A stretch of 64,000 nucleotides of DNA from Novosphingobium clariflavum. Its GTDB lineage: Bacteria > Pseudomonadota > Alphaproteobacteria > Sphingomonadales > Sphingomonadaceae. Below, piece by piece: positions 44,161 to 52,856 of this stretch. Under the pieces are notes generated by a model that worked only from the letters and a program-made list of their open reading frames with translations, did not search any database and was not told the DNA's origin. The DNA lies in the NCBI RefSeq assembly GCF_026420865.1, contig NZ_JAPCWC010000003.1, positions 1 to 64,000 of the forward strand, read 5' to 3'. A program made the translations under genes and the position numbers. The stretch's first letter is position 1; each line of letters begins with the position of its first letter.

Positions 44161-44197
44161 AAACGAGCCGGAAAGCGCAGTGCTGTCCGGCTCGTTT
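44161..44197. terminator. Bidirectional terminator between MFS and acyl-AMP ligase genes
   Basis: A perfect 12-bp stem AAACGAGCCGGA (44161-44172) pairs with 44186-44197. On the minus strand T-rich sequence follows (TTTTCGTTT), so it chiefly ends the acyl-AMP ligase transcript, but it may serve both convergent genes. Confidence 0.82.
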
Positions 44198-44219
44198 GCA
44201 ATGTCGGAACCTGACAGAA

Positions 44220-45980
44220 TCAGGCGGCGAGCTTGAACGGCTCGATTTCGCCCGAAAGGTACAGCTTCTTCGCCTTGGCGCGGCTGAGCTTGCCCGAACT
44301 GGTGCGCGGCAGGCTCTTGGGCGGCACCAGTTCGACCACGCAGTTCATGCCGGTGATCGAGCGCACCTTGTCACGGATCAGATCGCGCAGTTCGATACGC
44401 TTGGCCGGATCGGAGACACGGCAGTGGACCAGAACGGCGGGGGCTTCCTCGCCATTGTCGGTTTCCACGGAGAAGGCGGCGATGTCGCCGTGGTTGAAGC
44501 CCGGCAGCTGTTCCACGGCCCATTCGATGTCCTGGGGCCAGTGATTCTTGCCGTTGATGATGATCATGTCCTTCGCGCGGCCGACGATGAACAGGTAGCC
44601 ATCGGCCATGTAGCCCATGTCGCCGGTGTCGAGCCAGCCATCGACCATGCAGGCTTCGGTCGCTTCGGGGTCGCGGAAGTAGGAGTGCATGACGCTGGTG
44701 CCGCGGCACCAGACCTTGCCGATCTTGTGGTCGGAAAGGCTGTCGCCGTTTTCACCGCGGATCACCACTTCCATGTCGAGGACGGGCTTGCCGCAGTTGA
44801 CGATGGCGCGGTAGCGGGCCGGGCGGTTGAGGTCGCGCGGGGAACCGGAGAGGCGTTCTTCCTCGACCAGTTCGACGCGGATGCCTTCGCCGGGCGGCAT
44901 GATGGTGACGGCCAGCGTCGCTTCGGCCAGGCCATAGCTGGGCAGGAAGGCGGTCGCCTTGAAGCCGGCCTGCGCGAAGGCGTTGACGAAGCTCTGCATC
45001 ACGTCAGGGCGGATCATGTCGGCGCCGTTGCCGGCAAGACGCCAGCGCGACAGGTCGAAGCGATCGTCGACATGGCTCTGGCTGGAGATGCGGCGAGCGC
45101 AGATGTCGTAGCCGAAGGTCGGCGAATACGAGATCGAGGTGCCCTCGTTGCGGGTGATCATGTCCAGCCACGCCAGCGGACGACGGGCGAAGTCCTCGGT
45201 CTTCAGATAGTCGCCCGAGACCTGATTGGCGATCAGCGAGAGGAAGCAGCCGACCAGGCCCATGTCGTGGTACCAGGGCAGCCAGGAGATGCAGCGGTCG
45301 GTCTCGCAAACCTGCATGCCGTGGCTGTGCGCGGCCAGGTTCGACATCAGCGAACGGTGGGTGACGGCGACGCCGTGGGGGAAACGGGTCGAGCCGCTGG
45401 AATACTGCAGATAGCAGATGTCGTCCGGGCTGGCCTTGGGCAGGGCGACTTCGGGCGCATCCTTGGCCGCGAAATCGGCCCAGGTCGCGTGGTCGCAGCC
45501 CTGACGCTCGGCAGCCTGCGCGGTCATCTCGGCGATTTCGTCCGGGCCGACCAGCAGCACCGGGTCCGAACTGGAAAGCTGGACTGCGAGTTGTTCGATG
45601 TAGTTGTCCTTGCCGCCGAAGCTGGTGGGCAGGGGCAGCGGCACCGGCCAGGCGCCAGCATAAACGACGCCGCAGAACAGTGCTGCGAAATCGGTGCCGG
45701 TTTCGGCGATGAGGGCGATGCGGTCATTCGGCTTCACGCCGCGCGCGATCAGCGCATGGGCGACCTTGATCGAGTCGCCGCGCAGTTCCGAGAACGGATA
45801 GACGCGTTTCAGAACGCCGCGCGGATCGTGGAAATTGAAGCCGCGCTGGCCCGTCGCTGCATAGTCGAGGGCATCGCAGAAAGTGTCAAAGTCGGCAAAA
45901 CGGCGGGCAAGTGCATCCCCGTTGGGGGTTGCGACAAGTGCTTCACTCGCTTGCGGCACCATGCTGATGGTGTCGGTCAT
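44220..45980 (-). CDS. Fatty acyl-AMP ligase (FadD32/FAAL type)
   Basis: This 586-residue adenylate-forming enzyme has the P-loop YLQYSSGSTRFPHGVAVTH (near 190), WLPWYHDMGLVGCFL, SYGLAEATLAV, WLDTGDMGYM and SSGKLSRAKAKKLY. The YSSGSTRFPHG and YHDMGL forms are those of fatty acyl-AMP ligases, which hand acyl groups to acyl carrier proteins rather than to CoA. It would activate long-chain acids for a lipid or polyketide-like product. No carrier or synthase gene is adjacent. The start at 45980 precedes the conserved region; an upstream extension to 46142 overlaps recX and is unlikely. Confidence 0.88.
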   Translation of the reverse strand: MTDTISMVPQASEALVATPNGDALARRFADFDTFCDALDYAATGQRGFNFHDPRGVLKRVYPFSELRGDSIKVAHALIARGVKPNDRIALIAETGTDFAALFCGVVYAGAWPVPLPLPTSFGGKDNYIEQLAVQLSSSDPVLLVGPDEIAEMTAQAAERQGCDHATWADFAAKDAPEVALPKASPDDICYLQYSSGSTRFPHGVAVTHRSLMSNLAAHSHGMQVCETDRCISWLPWYHDMGLVGCFLSLIANQVSGDYLKTEDFARRPLAWLDMITRNEGTSISYSPTFGYDICARRISSQSHVDDRFDLSRWRLAGNGADMIRPDVMQSFVNAFAQAGFKATAFLPSYGLAEATLAVTIMPPGEGIRVELVEEERLSGSPRDLNRPARYRAIVNCGKPVLDMEVVIRGENGDSLSDHKIGKVWCRGTSVMHSYFRDPEATEACMVDGWLDTGDMGYMADGYLFIVGRAKDMIIINGKNHWPQDIEWAVEQLPGFNHGDIAAFSVETDNGEEAPAVLVHCRVSDPAKRIELRDLIRDKVRSITGMNCVVELVPPKSLPRTSSGKLSRAKAKKLYLSGEIEPFKLAA

Positions 45981-46131
45981 TTCGTTATAACCCGTTGTTG
46001 TTATACCGTTTAATTCTCGTCGGAACCCGACTGCGATAGCCGGCTCAAGCTGAACCGGAGATAGCTGTCCCACCTGCATGGTTCCGTGCGCACTCCCCAT
46101 TCTGAGCCGACTGTGGCACGAATAGGGCAAG

Positions 46132-46686
46132 ATGTCCGTCAAGCGTCACAATCCGCAACCGCTCAACCAGACCCGCTTGGAGGAATTGGCGCTCGCCTAT
46201 GTCGCGCGTTTCGCGACGACGCAAGGGAAGCTGCGCGATTATTTGCAGCGCAAGCTGCGCGAGCGAGGGTGGGATGATGGGGGGCGCGACGGCGATGTGC
46301 CGGATCTGGACGCACTCATCGCCAGGTATTGCGAGCTTGGCTACGTCAACGACGCGAGTTGGGCGCGGATGAAGGCGGGCAGCCTGCTGCGGCGCGGTTA
46401 TGGCGCGAGACGGGTGGGCGAGGCGCTGGGCCACGCCGGGCTCGACGAGGACCTGCGCGCCGATGTGCGGCCGGACGAAGCGGCGGAACGGCAGGCGGCG
46501 CTGGTGCTGGCGCGGCGGCGGCGGCTCGGGCCGTTCAGTGTTCGCGAGACGGACAGGGCGCTGCGGGAAAAGCATATCGCTGCGATGCTGCGGGCCGGGC
46601 ACCGGCTCGATGTGGCGCGTGCGATCATCGATGCGGCAAGCGCGGAAGACGCCGAGGCCTGGGTGGAGGAAGCGGGAGATGACTGA
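46132..46686 (+). CDS. recX: RecX-family regulatory protein
   Basis: This 184-residue protein has the three-helix repeats of RecX: ALAYVARFATTQGKLRDYLQRKLRERGW, ALIARYCELGYVNDASWARMKAGSLLRRGYGARRVGEALGHAGL and a third repeat near the end. RecX binds RecA filaments and tempers their activity. No recA gene is next to it. It is divergent from the acyl-AMP ligase gene. Confidence 0.85.
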   Translation: MSVKRHNPQPLNQTRLEELALAYVARFATTQGKLRDYLQRKLRERGWDDGGRDGDVPDLDALIARYCELGYVNDASWARMKAGSLLRRGYGARRVGEALGHAGLDEDLRADVRPDEAAERQAALVLARRRRLGPFSVRETDRALREKHIAAMLRAGHRLDVARAIIDAASAEDAEAWVEEAGDD

Positions 46687-46764
46687 GCGAGGCGGTTGAA
46701 CCGTCGCCGCGTGCAGAGGCGGGCTTGTGCCGACAGGGCGGTACTTTCCAACGCCCGCTGGGCC

Positions 46765-47835
46765 TCAACTGCCGGACTGGGCGAGCCGGTCGATCATCGC
46801 CTGTACCGAACGGGTCTGCGGGCCGTAACGCGTCGCGAACGGCCCGGTATAGCCCCACCAGTCCCAGCAGCCCAACGGGTTGCCGGCAAGCGCGTTCTTC
46901 TCGACCTGCGGATAGAGCACGACGATCCGGTTGCTGTCTGCCCAGCCGTTGTAGCCCAGTTTCCCGTAAACCGAGTCGCGGACATAGGCGCTGGCTTGGC
47001 TGCAGCCATGGAAGACCACGTGGATGCGGCACTTCGCCCCCGCGGTGCGGCAGGGTTCGGGCACGTAGAGATAGCCGGTGCTCGCCATTTCGCTGAGCGG
47101 CGAGAGATAGGGGGCCTGGGCGAAGCTCTGCGGGGCGCTGGACAGGCTATTTACGGGTGGGGAAAGCGGGGCGCCCAGGGCCTTGGAGAGAATCGCGCCA
47201 GGCTGGTCGTAGCGGGGCAGGCCGCCGGTCGTGCCGTCGGCGCCGCAGTGATTGACGAAGGGCGCGCCGAGATAGCCGCAGTCTGACCCGGCGGTGAGCG
47301 AAAGGAAGGCGTGCTGCGCGGAGAATGCCCCCAGCACCTGGAGGTTGGCCTCGGGCACCCCGACGCCCTTGTAGAAGTCACGCAGGGCATCGAGCGCGCC
47401 TTGGCCGACCACGGTGTCGGCCGCGCCGCGGAACAGGTAGACCCGCTGACCCTTGATGTGGGCGAGCGGATCGATGAGGCCGGCCATCTCGTTCATTTCG
47501 GCCACCAGCCTTGCCCCTTGGCCCGACGGGGTGCCGGTCATGCAGGCGGGGGTGACCATTGCGCCGCCGAGTCCGCATCCGTAGGGGCCGCCGGCGACGA
47601 TACCGACGCCGGTGACGGTGGCGGAATGGATCACCGCGAATTGGGCGGCCATGAAGCCGCCGGATGACAGTCCGGATACTGTCACGTGATTCGCGTCCAC
47701 GCCGAGCGCGGGCAGCTTTGCGAGTCTTGGTGCACTTTGGGCTGCCGCCTTGGCTCCGGAAAGCGGAGAGGCGATTGAAAAAGCCAGCGGGATCAAGGCG
47801 GCAAATGCAAGTCGCATAAAAGCCAGTTTACGCAT
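46765..47835 (-). CDS. Secreted PHB depolymerase-like esterase
   Basis: This 356-residue alpha/beta hydrolase has a signal peptide (MRKLAFMRLAFAALIPLAFSIASPLSG). The nucleophile serine is in VSGLSSGGFMAAQFA, and other catalytic-site candidates lie in FRGAADTVVGQ (Asp) and VVFHGCSQA (His). Several cysteines suggest disulfides. This layout fits extracellular poly(3-hydroxybutyrate) depolymerases and related esterases. GGAGGG precedes the ATG at 47835. Confidence 0.82.
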   Translation of the reverse strand: MRKLAFMRLAFAALIPLAFSIASPLSGAKAAAQSAPRLAKLPALGVDANHVTVSGLSSGGFMAAQFAVIHSATVTGVGIVAGGPYGCGLGGAMVTPACMTGTPSGQGARLVAEMNEMAGLIDPLAHIKGQRVYLFRGAADTVVGQGALDALRDFYKGVGVPEANLQVLGAFSAQHAFLSLTAGSDCGYLGAPFVNHCGADGTTGGLPRYDQPGAILSKALGAPLSPPVNSLSSAPQSFAQAPYLSPLSEMASTGYLYVPEPCRTAGAKCRIHVVFHGCSQASAYVRDSVYGKLGYNGWADSNRIVVLYPQVEKNALAGNPLGCWDWWGYTGPFATRYGPQTRSVQAMIDRLAQSGS

Positions 47836-48067
47836 ACGAAACCCTCCCCAGGGCCGAAGCCAAACCAAGCGCCTTCGGGCGTCTCTCCCGCATTGCAGCG
47901 TGATCGAGGCAATCCGCCTTGTCCACTGTGCAATCGTTATCCGTGCGGACGGAGCCTTCGCGAAAGCCTCCGAAACGGAGGGGAGCACTGTGGAAACGCC
48001 GGGGGCCTGTCGCTTTCGGTCTGGAACACGCTTGGCATCGGCCGCGAACGGCGCTAACGCGCAGCCC

Positions 48068-48502
48068 ATGGGAATCCTGTCCAAGATCTTCACCTGGTGG
48101 GACGGCGCCACCATCGGCACCTCGCTCTGGAGCTCGCGCAATGGCGAGCACGTCGGCACCGACGCGCAGGGCAACAAGTACTATCGCTCGAAGTCCGCCA
48201 AAGTGCGGACGACCGAGGGATGGGATCGCCGCTGGGTGATCTACGCAGGCGCCAACGACGCCAGCAACGTCCCCGCCGAATGGCACGGCTGGCTGCATCA
48301 CAGCTATGACGGCGTCCCGGAAAGCCATCTTCCCGCGCCCCGGATCTGGGAAGCGGACTTCACCCCGAATGCCACGGGCACCGCTTCGGCTCATCGCCCG
48401 CAGGGCGCGCTCGAGCGTGGCGGGGTGCGGGCGCCTGCAACGGGCGATTATGAAGCCTGGTCGCCGGATGGCGACAATCTGAAATTGTCGCCGGAAGCCT
48501 GA
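48068..48502 (+). CDS. NADH:ubiquinone oxidoreductase subunit NDUFA12 family
   Basis: This 144-residue protein has the NDUFA12/B17.2 signature: FTWWDGATIGTSLWSSRNGEHVGTDAQGNKYYR, then RRWVIYAGANDASNVPAEWHGWLHH. It is an accessory subunit of complex I in alphaproteobacteria and mitochondria, on the matrix or cytoplasmic side. The core nuo genes are not in this window. The ATG at 48068 starts exactly at the conserved N-terminus. It is followed after 11 bp by the DUF2155 gene. Confidence 0.93.
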   Translation: MGILSKIFTWWDGATIGTSLWSSRNGEHVGTDAQGNKYYRSKSAKVRTTEGWDRRWVIYAGANDASNVPAEWHGWLHHSYDGVPESHLPAPRIWEADFTPNATGTASAHRPQGALERGGVRAPATGDYEAWSPDGDNLKLSPEA

Positions 48503-48513
48503 GTTTCGGGCCT

Positions 48514-49176
48514 GTGAAGCGGGTCTTCGCTCACGCATCGATTCTCGCCTTGCCGCTGGCGCTCACCGCCTGCGGCAAGGGTGAGCCCGCGCCCGAGGCG
48601 CAGGATACCTCGATTCCCGATGCGATTGCGGGAATGCAGGCCGGGCCCGCGCAGGCGGCCAAGGGCCAGCAGATCGGCACCCCCAACAAGGACCGTGTGG
48701 TCACGCTGGGCGTTCTCAACAAGCGCAACAACCTCTCGCAGGACCTGGTCATGAAGCCGGGCGAGGCGAAGCGCATCGGGAACCTCGTCGTCAAGGTCGC
48801 CACTTGCGAGAAGTCGCTCCCCTGGGAGCGACCGCAGGAAGAAGGCGCTTTCGTTCAGGTCTTTGTCGAGGAGCGTGCCACCGCCAACGAGAAGCTGGCC
48901 TGGCACAAGGTCTTCTCCGGCTGGCTGTTCAAGAATTCGCCTGCGCTCAACGTCGTTCAGCACCCGGTCTACGACGTCTGGGTCAAGAACTGTGCGATGA
49001 ACTTCCCCGGCGAGGAAGCGATTCCCGAATCGACCGCGCGTTCCAGCAGTGCGGCAAAGGCTTCGGGCAGCGCCAGCACGGCGGCGGCCGAAGCGGCTCC
49101 CGCTGAGCCCGTTTCGGTGCCGAGCGCTGCGCCCGCGGCCGTTTCCACGCCCTCGCAGCCTGCCGCGGACGAGTGA
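48514..49176 (+). CDS. DUF2155 lipoprotein
   Basis: This 220-residue protein starts with GTG. A lipoprotein signal (ILALPLALTAC) is followed by the DUF2155 core: VVTLGVLNKRNNLSQDLVMKPGEAKRIGNLVVKVATCEKS, then VFSGWLFKNSPALNVVQHPVYDVWVKNC. The tail is low-complexity Ala/Ser/Pro. Its function is unknown. It is probably cotranscribed with the NDUFA12 gene. Its last 208 bp are also read on the other strand as the C-terminal tail of aat. Confidence 0.85.
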   Translation: MKRVFAHASILALPLALTACGKGEPAPEAQDTSIPDAIAGMQAGPAQAAKGQQIGTPNKDRVVTLGVLNKRNNLSQDLVMKPGEAKRIGNLVVKVATCEKSLPWERPQEEGAFVQVFVEERATANEKLAWHKVFSGWLFKNSPALNVVQHPVYDVWVKNCAMNFPGEEAIPESTARSSSAAKASGSASTAAAEAAPAEPVSVPSAAPAAVSTPSQPAADE

Positions 49177-49796
49177 TCGGAAGACTGTTGGCTCGAAGAC
49201 TGGGCCTGCCGCAGGAGTGACAGGTAGCGCTTCTGTGGCATCTCCACTGCGCCCATTGAGGCGAGGTGCGGCGTCATGAACTGGCAATCGAGCAGTTCCC
49301 CGCCGCCGAGGCGCATCGCCGCGATCAGCCAGGCCAGCGCCACTTTCGAAGCATCGGCGACGCGTGAGAACATGCTCTCGCCGCAGAACACCCGGTCGAA
49401 CCCCACCCCGTAAAGTCCGCCGACCAGTCTACGTTCGCCGCTGTCGTCCATTTGCCAGACCTCGATCGAGTGGGCCTGCCCCAGGTGATGCAGGTTCTCG
49501 TAGCTGGCCTGGATGCGGTGGCTGATCCAACTGCCCGATTCGTCATCACTTTCCGGGCGGACCCGGCGGGGGGCGGCGCAGGCGTCCATGACTTCCGAAA
49601 ACGCGGTGTTGCAAGTAACCGTGAAGCGGCCCCGGCGCAGCGTGCGTGCCAGGGAGTGCGAAAGATGGAAGCCCTCCAGCGGGAGAATCGCGCGCAGGCG
49701 TGGTTCGATCCAGAAGATCTCGGGATCGTCGCGCGCGTCCGACATCGGGAAGATTCCGCTGCGATAGGCGAGCATCAGGAGTTCGGGTTCGATCAT
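48969..49796 (-). CDS. aat: Leucyl/phenylalanyl-tRNA-protein transferase
   Basis: This enzyme of about 275 residues has the Aat signatures IEPELLMLAYRSGIFPM, WIEPRLRAILPL, SWISHRIQASYENLHHLGQAHSIEVW, GGLYGVGFDRVFCGESMFSR and LDCQFMTPHLASMGAVEMP. It adds Leu or Phe from tRNA to basic N-termini, marking proteins for ClpS/ClpAP degradation. The canonical fold ends around residue 198; the last 68 residues are Ser/Ala-rich and lie entirely antisense to DUF2155. The start at 49796 matches the family; a GTG at 49820 would add 8 residues. Confidence 0.9.
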   Translation of the reverse strand: MIEPELLMLAYRSGIFPMSDARDDPEIFWIEPRLRAILPLEGFHLSHSLARTLRRGRFTVTCNTAFSEVMDACAAPRRVRPESDDESGSWISHRIQASYENLHHLGQAHSIEVWQMDDSGERRLVGGLYGVGFDRVFCGESMFSRVADASKVALAWLIAAMRLGGGELLDCQFMTPHLASMGAVEMPQKRYLSLLRQAQSSSQQSSDHSSAAGCEGVETAAGAALGTETGSAGAASAAAVLALPEAFAALLERAVDSGIASSPGKFIAQFLTQTS

Positions 49797-50010
49797 CCGA
49801 GAGGGGCTAGGGGCGTGCACGTGAATGGCCTGATCGCATGGGAAGCTGGGAATGGGCGGCGAAAGAGTGATGCGAATGCGGAGTGCATGGCCTAGCAGCT
49901 TGCAGGCGGGATTGCAGGCGTCATCACGTGCCTGTGGATTAAGTTGACGTCTATTTGCCGTAATCCTCTTGTCATCCGATCGAACCCGCTCTAGAGGCCA
50001 CCTCGCCCGC

Positions 50011-50086
50011 AGGAGTGTAGCTCAGTTGGTAGAGCATCGGTCTCCAAAACCGAGGGCCGTGGGTTCGAGTCCCTCCACTCCTGCCA
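50011..50086 (+). tRNA. trnW: tRNA-Trp (CCA)
   Basis: This 76-nt cloverleaf has acceptor arms AGGAGTG and CACTCCT, a D arm GCTCAGTTGGTAGAGC, anticodon loop CTCCAAA with anticodon CCA, T arm GTGGGTTCGAGTCCCTC, discriminator G and an encoded CCA end. Its position before secE-nusG is usual in alphaproteobacteria. Confidence 0.97.
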
Positions 50087-50112
50087 GCATTTCCTTCGTA
50101 CCGTTGGAACGC

Positions 50113-50138
50113 CAGGCCCCGGAAATTTCCGGGGCCTG
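50113..50138. terminator. 26-bp perfect palindrome after tRNA-Trp
   Basis: CAGGCCCCGGAAA and its complement adjoin with no spacer (50113-50138), within a wider GCCAGG...CCTGTGGC context. It lies 26 bp after the tRNA and could end its transcript or mark a processing site. A clear T run is missing. Confidence 0.5.
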
Positions 50139-50374
50139 TGGCGTTTCTGGCAAGGGGCAAGGCGATTCGCGCTTGCGGCATCGGCTTCGCATTTGCGATG
50201 AGGTGCAAGCCACGATAGGGTCAGGCGCTTGCCAATCCCGCAATTGCGGTTAGGCGCGCTCCGGAGGGGCGTCGTCTGGTGATTCGGGCATTCGCGAAGC
50301 TTTCGGCCAAGGGTCAACCGCTTCGTCGCCGCAGGGTCCCAGGCTGTTTCAGGTCGGGAAAGAATAGCTCGTAC

Positions 50375-51868
50375 ATGCACGGCACTGCGCAACTGCAAAC
50401 TCAGGACATGATCCGGGCTCGCTGGCCCGCTCTCGATCGCGGGCTGCTGTTCGCGCTGGCGCTGGCGGTGCTCGCGGCTTTGCCGGTGCTCCTGGCCTGG
50501 GCGCCGCAGATGACCGACTACCCCTCGCATCTGGCGGGCTACAAGGTCGCGCTCGATCACGGGCAGGATCCCTATCTCACGCGTTATTTCCGCTTCAACT
50601 GGGAGTGGACGGGCAATCTCGGTGTCGAACTGCTGATGGTGCCGATGGCGCCGGTCTTCGGTCTGGAGCAGGCCGGGCGGATCATCGTTGCGTTGATTCC
50701 CTTCCTCTCGGTGCTTTCGGTCTATGCGCTGTGCCGCGCGCTGAAGCGGCCGATGGGCGTGGGGCCGCTGCTGTCGCTCTCGATGATCTGGTCGCCTTCG
50801 CTGCTGATGGGCTTTGTCAACTGGTCGCTGTCGGTGGCGATGGCGCTGTTTGTCTTTGCCGCCTGGGTAGGGCTGGAGGGCAAACGCTGGCGCTGGATCG
50901 CGATGATCCCAGCCAGTTTCGTGGTCTGGCTCTGCCACGTTTCCGGATGGGGCGTGATGGGCGTGCTGATTTTCGGCTACGAATGGGCGCATCGCCGGTC
51001 ATGGCTTGACTGGCGGCCGTTCCTGAAGCCCTGGCCGCTTATCTTCCCGCTGTTCCCGATGCTGATCGGGGTGGGCGCCAATTCCAAGGTTTCCTACGGG
51101 CGCTACGTGCTCGATTACAAGTGGGGCATCCTTTACAAGTCGATGCGCAGCTTCGACTACACCTTCGACATCGCCAGCCTCTGGCTGGTGCTCGGCGTGC
51201 TGGCGGGCGCGATGCTGGTGCGGCGAATCGACGGGCGGCTCGGCTGGGCGGCGCTGATCCTGCTGGTGCTCACGCTGATCGTACCGCGGCAGATCTTCGG
51301 CGGCGACTATGCCGACTATCGCCTCAGCACGATGGCGCTGATGATCGCCTGCCTTGCGATCGACTGGGCGCTGCCGCGTTGGGCGACGATGGTCGCCGCA
51401 GGGCTTTTCGCGGTGCGCACGCTGGTGACGACGGTGGTCTGGTACCAGGATGCACAAGTGGCGCGCGAACTGATCGTCGCGCTCGACCAGGTGCCCGAGG
51501 GCGCGCGCGTGGCCACCGCCGTGGCGATTCCGCGCAGCCAGTGGCGCTTCGGCCCGTTCGAGCATTTCGGCTCTTATGCCGTGGTGCGCCGCAGCGCGAT
51601 GGAAAACTCCAACTTCGCGCTGCCCGACGTGCACATGCTGTCGATGCGTGACCTTTCGTATCGTTTCGCCGATCCCACCCAGCGCATTCTCTATTCGCCG
51701 CAGCAGCATATCGACCTGCGTACGTTCCCGCCCGCGCGCCACGCCGATTACCTGTGGTACATCGGTACGGTAAAGCCGATCGCGCTGCCGGACGGTGCAC
51801 GCATTCTCTATTCCAGCTCGAACTCGTTCCTTGCGCGCCTTGCCGATCCGGCAGACCTTGCAAATTAG
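50375..51868 (+). CDS. Polytopic membrane protein, unrecognised, between tRNA-Trp and secE
   Basis: This protein of about 497 residues has roughly 9 to 11 transmembrane helices (for example LLFALALAVLAALPVLLAW, IIVALIPFLSVLSVYAL, LGWAALILLVLTLIV) and a soluble C-terminal domain of about 130 residues. The first loop has TDYPSHLAG after helix 1, a position where GT-C glycosyltransferases carry an acidic motif, so a lipid-linked sugar transferase or related function is possible but not shown. Starts at 50375 or 50408 are both plausible. Confidence 0.7.
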   Translation: MHGTAQLQTQDMIRARWPALDRGLLFALALAVLAALPVLLAWAPQMTDYPSHLAGYKVALDHGQDPYLTRYFRFNWEWTGNLGVELLMVPMAPVFGLEQAGRIIVALIPFLSVLSVYALCRALKRPMGVGPLLSLSMIWSPSLLMGFVNWSLSVAMALFVFAAWVGLEGKRWRWIAMIPASFVVWLCHVSGWGVMGVLIFGYEWAHRRSWLDWRPFLKPWPLIFPLFPMLIGVGANSKVSYGRYVLDYKWGILYKSMRSFDYTFDIASLWLVLGVLAGAMLVRRIDGRLGWAALILLVLTLIVPRQIFGGDYADYRLSTMALMIACLAIDWALPRWATMVAAGLFAVRTLVTTVVWYQDAQVARELIVALDQVPEGARVATAVAIPRSQWRFGPFEHFGSYAVVRRSAMENSNFALPDVHMLSMRDLSYRFADPTQRILYSPQQHIDLRTFPPARHADYLWYIGTVKPIALPDGARILYSSSNSFLARLADPADLAN

Positions 51869-52028
51869 AGCGACGAGGGCTAAGTCGCGCTTTCCTTCCG
51901 ACATACGGATCTTTTCTGCCCCTCCCGGCCTAGGCCGGGGCGGCGATGAGCCCTAGCCGGAAGACAAGAGACTTTTTCCCGCCCGGAGCGCCTTTCGGGC
52001 ACCAGGCAGAGACGCGAGTAAGACTGAC

Positions 52029-52226
52029 ATGGCCAAGACCACTCCGGGCGAATTCTTCCGCCAGGTGCGCAGCGAAGCCTCCAAGATTTACTGGCCCTCG
52101 CGCCAGGAAACGGTGACGACCGCGATCTTCGTCGGCCTGATGACGCTGCTTCTCGCAGTGTTCTTCCTCGGCATCGACGCACTGTTCGGCTGGATCGTCA
52201 GCTCGCTCCTGTCGCTGATCGGCTAA
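52029..52226 (+). CDS. secE: Protein translocase subunit SecE
   Basis: This 65-residue single-span SecE has the conserved amphipathic helix and hinge (FFRQVRSEASKIYWPSRQETVTTAIFVGLMTLLLAVFFLGIDALFGW). It stabilises SecY in the inner-membrane translocon. It is followed after 23 bp by nusG, the standard order. Confidence 0.97.
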   Translation: MAKTTPGEFFRQVRSEASKIYWPSRQETVTTAIFVGLMTLLLAVFFLGIDALFGWIVSSLLSLIG

Positions 52227-52249
52227 AACCAGACAACGAAGAGAGAACC

Positions 52250-52786
52250 ATGGCCCGCTGGTATATCATCCACGCCTACTCCGGCTTCGAGAACAAGGTG
52301 AAGGAATCGATCCTCGCCGAAGCCGAGCGTATCGGCCTCTCGCAGCTTGTCGAGGACGTGCAGGTTCCGCATGAGACCATCACCGAGGTCAAGCGCGGCA
52401 AGAAGGTCCAGGTCGAGCGCAAGACCATGCCCGGTTACGTGCTGGCCAAGCTGACCCTGAACGACGACGTCTACCACCTCGTCAAGAACACCCCGAAGGT
52501 CACCGGCTTCCTGGGCAACAACGGCAAGCCGCAGGCGATCAGCGAGAGCGAGGCCGCACGTTACTTCGGTGCTGCCGAAGCCGCCGCTGCCGCGCCGCGC
52601 AAGCACGTCAGCATCGATTACGAGATCGGCGATTCGGTCAAGGTGCTCGACGGTCCTTTCGCGAGCTTCAATGGCCTCGTCGAGGAACTCGATTTCGACA
52701 AGAACCGCGTCAAGGTCGCGGTCTCGATCTTCGGCCGCGCCACGCCGGTCGAACTCGATTTCGAGCACGTCGAACTCAGCAAGTAA
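52250..52786 (+). CDS. nusG: Transcription termination/antitermination factor NusG
   Basis: This 178-residue protein has an N-terminal NGN domain (RWYIIHAYSGFENKVKESILAEAER) and a C-terminal KOW domain (GDSVKVLDGPFASFNGLVEELDFDKNRVKV). It couples RNA polymerase to Rho and the ribosome. The strong terminator after it separates it from rplK, which lies 2.2 kb further on. Confidence 0.98.
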   Translation: MARWYIIHAYSGFENKVKESILAEAERIGLSQLVEDVQVPHETITEVKRGKKVQVERKTMPGYVLAKLTLNDDVYHLVKNTPKVTGFLGNNGKPQAISESEAARYFGAAEAAAAAPRKHVSIDYEIGDSVKVLDGPFASFNGLVEELDFDKNRVKVAVSIFGRATPVELDFEHVELSK

Positions 52787-52815
52787 CCGCCCGGCCGCTT
52801 CGGTCGGAGGCTGCG

Positions 52816-52853
52816 AAAAAGGGCGTCTTCCCGTGCGGAAGGCGCCCTTTTTC
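52816..52853. terminator. Bidirectional terminator between nusG and the GNAT gene
   Basis: GGGCGTCTTCC pairs with GGAAGGCGCCC with flanking A5 and T5 runs on either side (52816-52853), so it can end both the secE-nusG and the opposing GNAT transcripts. Confidence 0.92.
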
Positions 52854-52856
52854 TTG

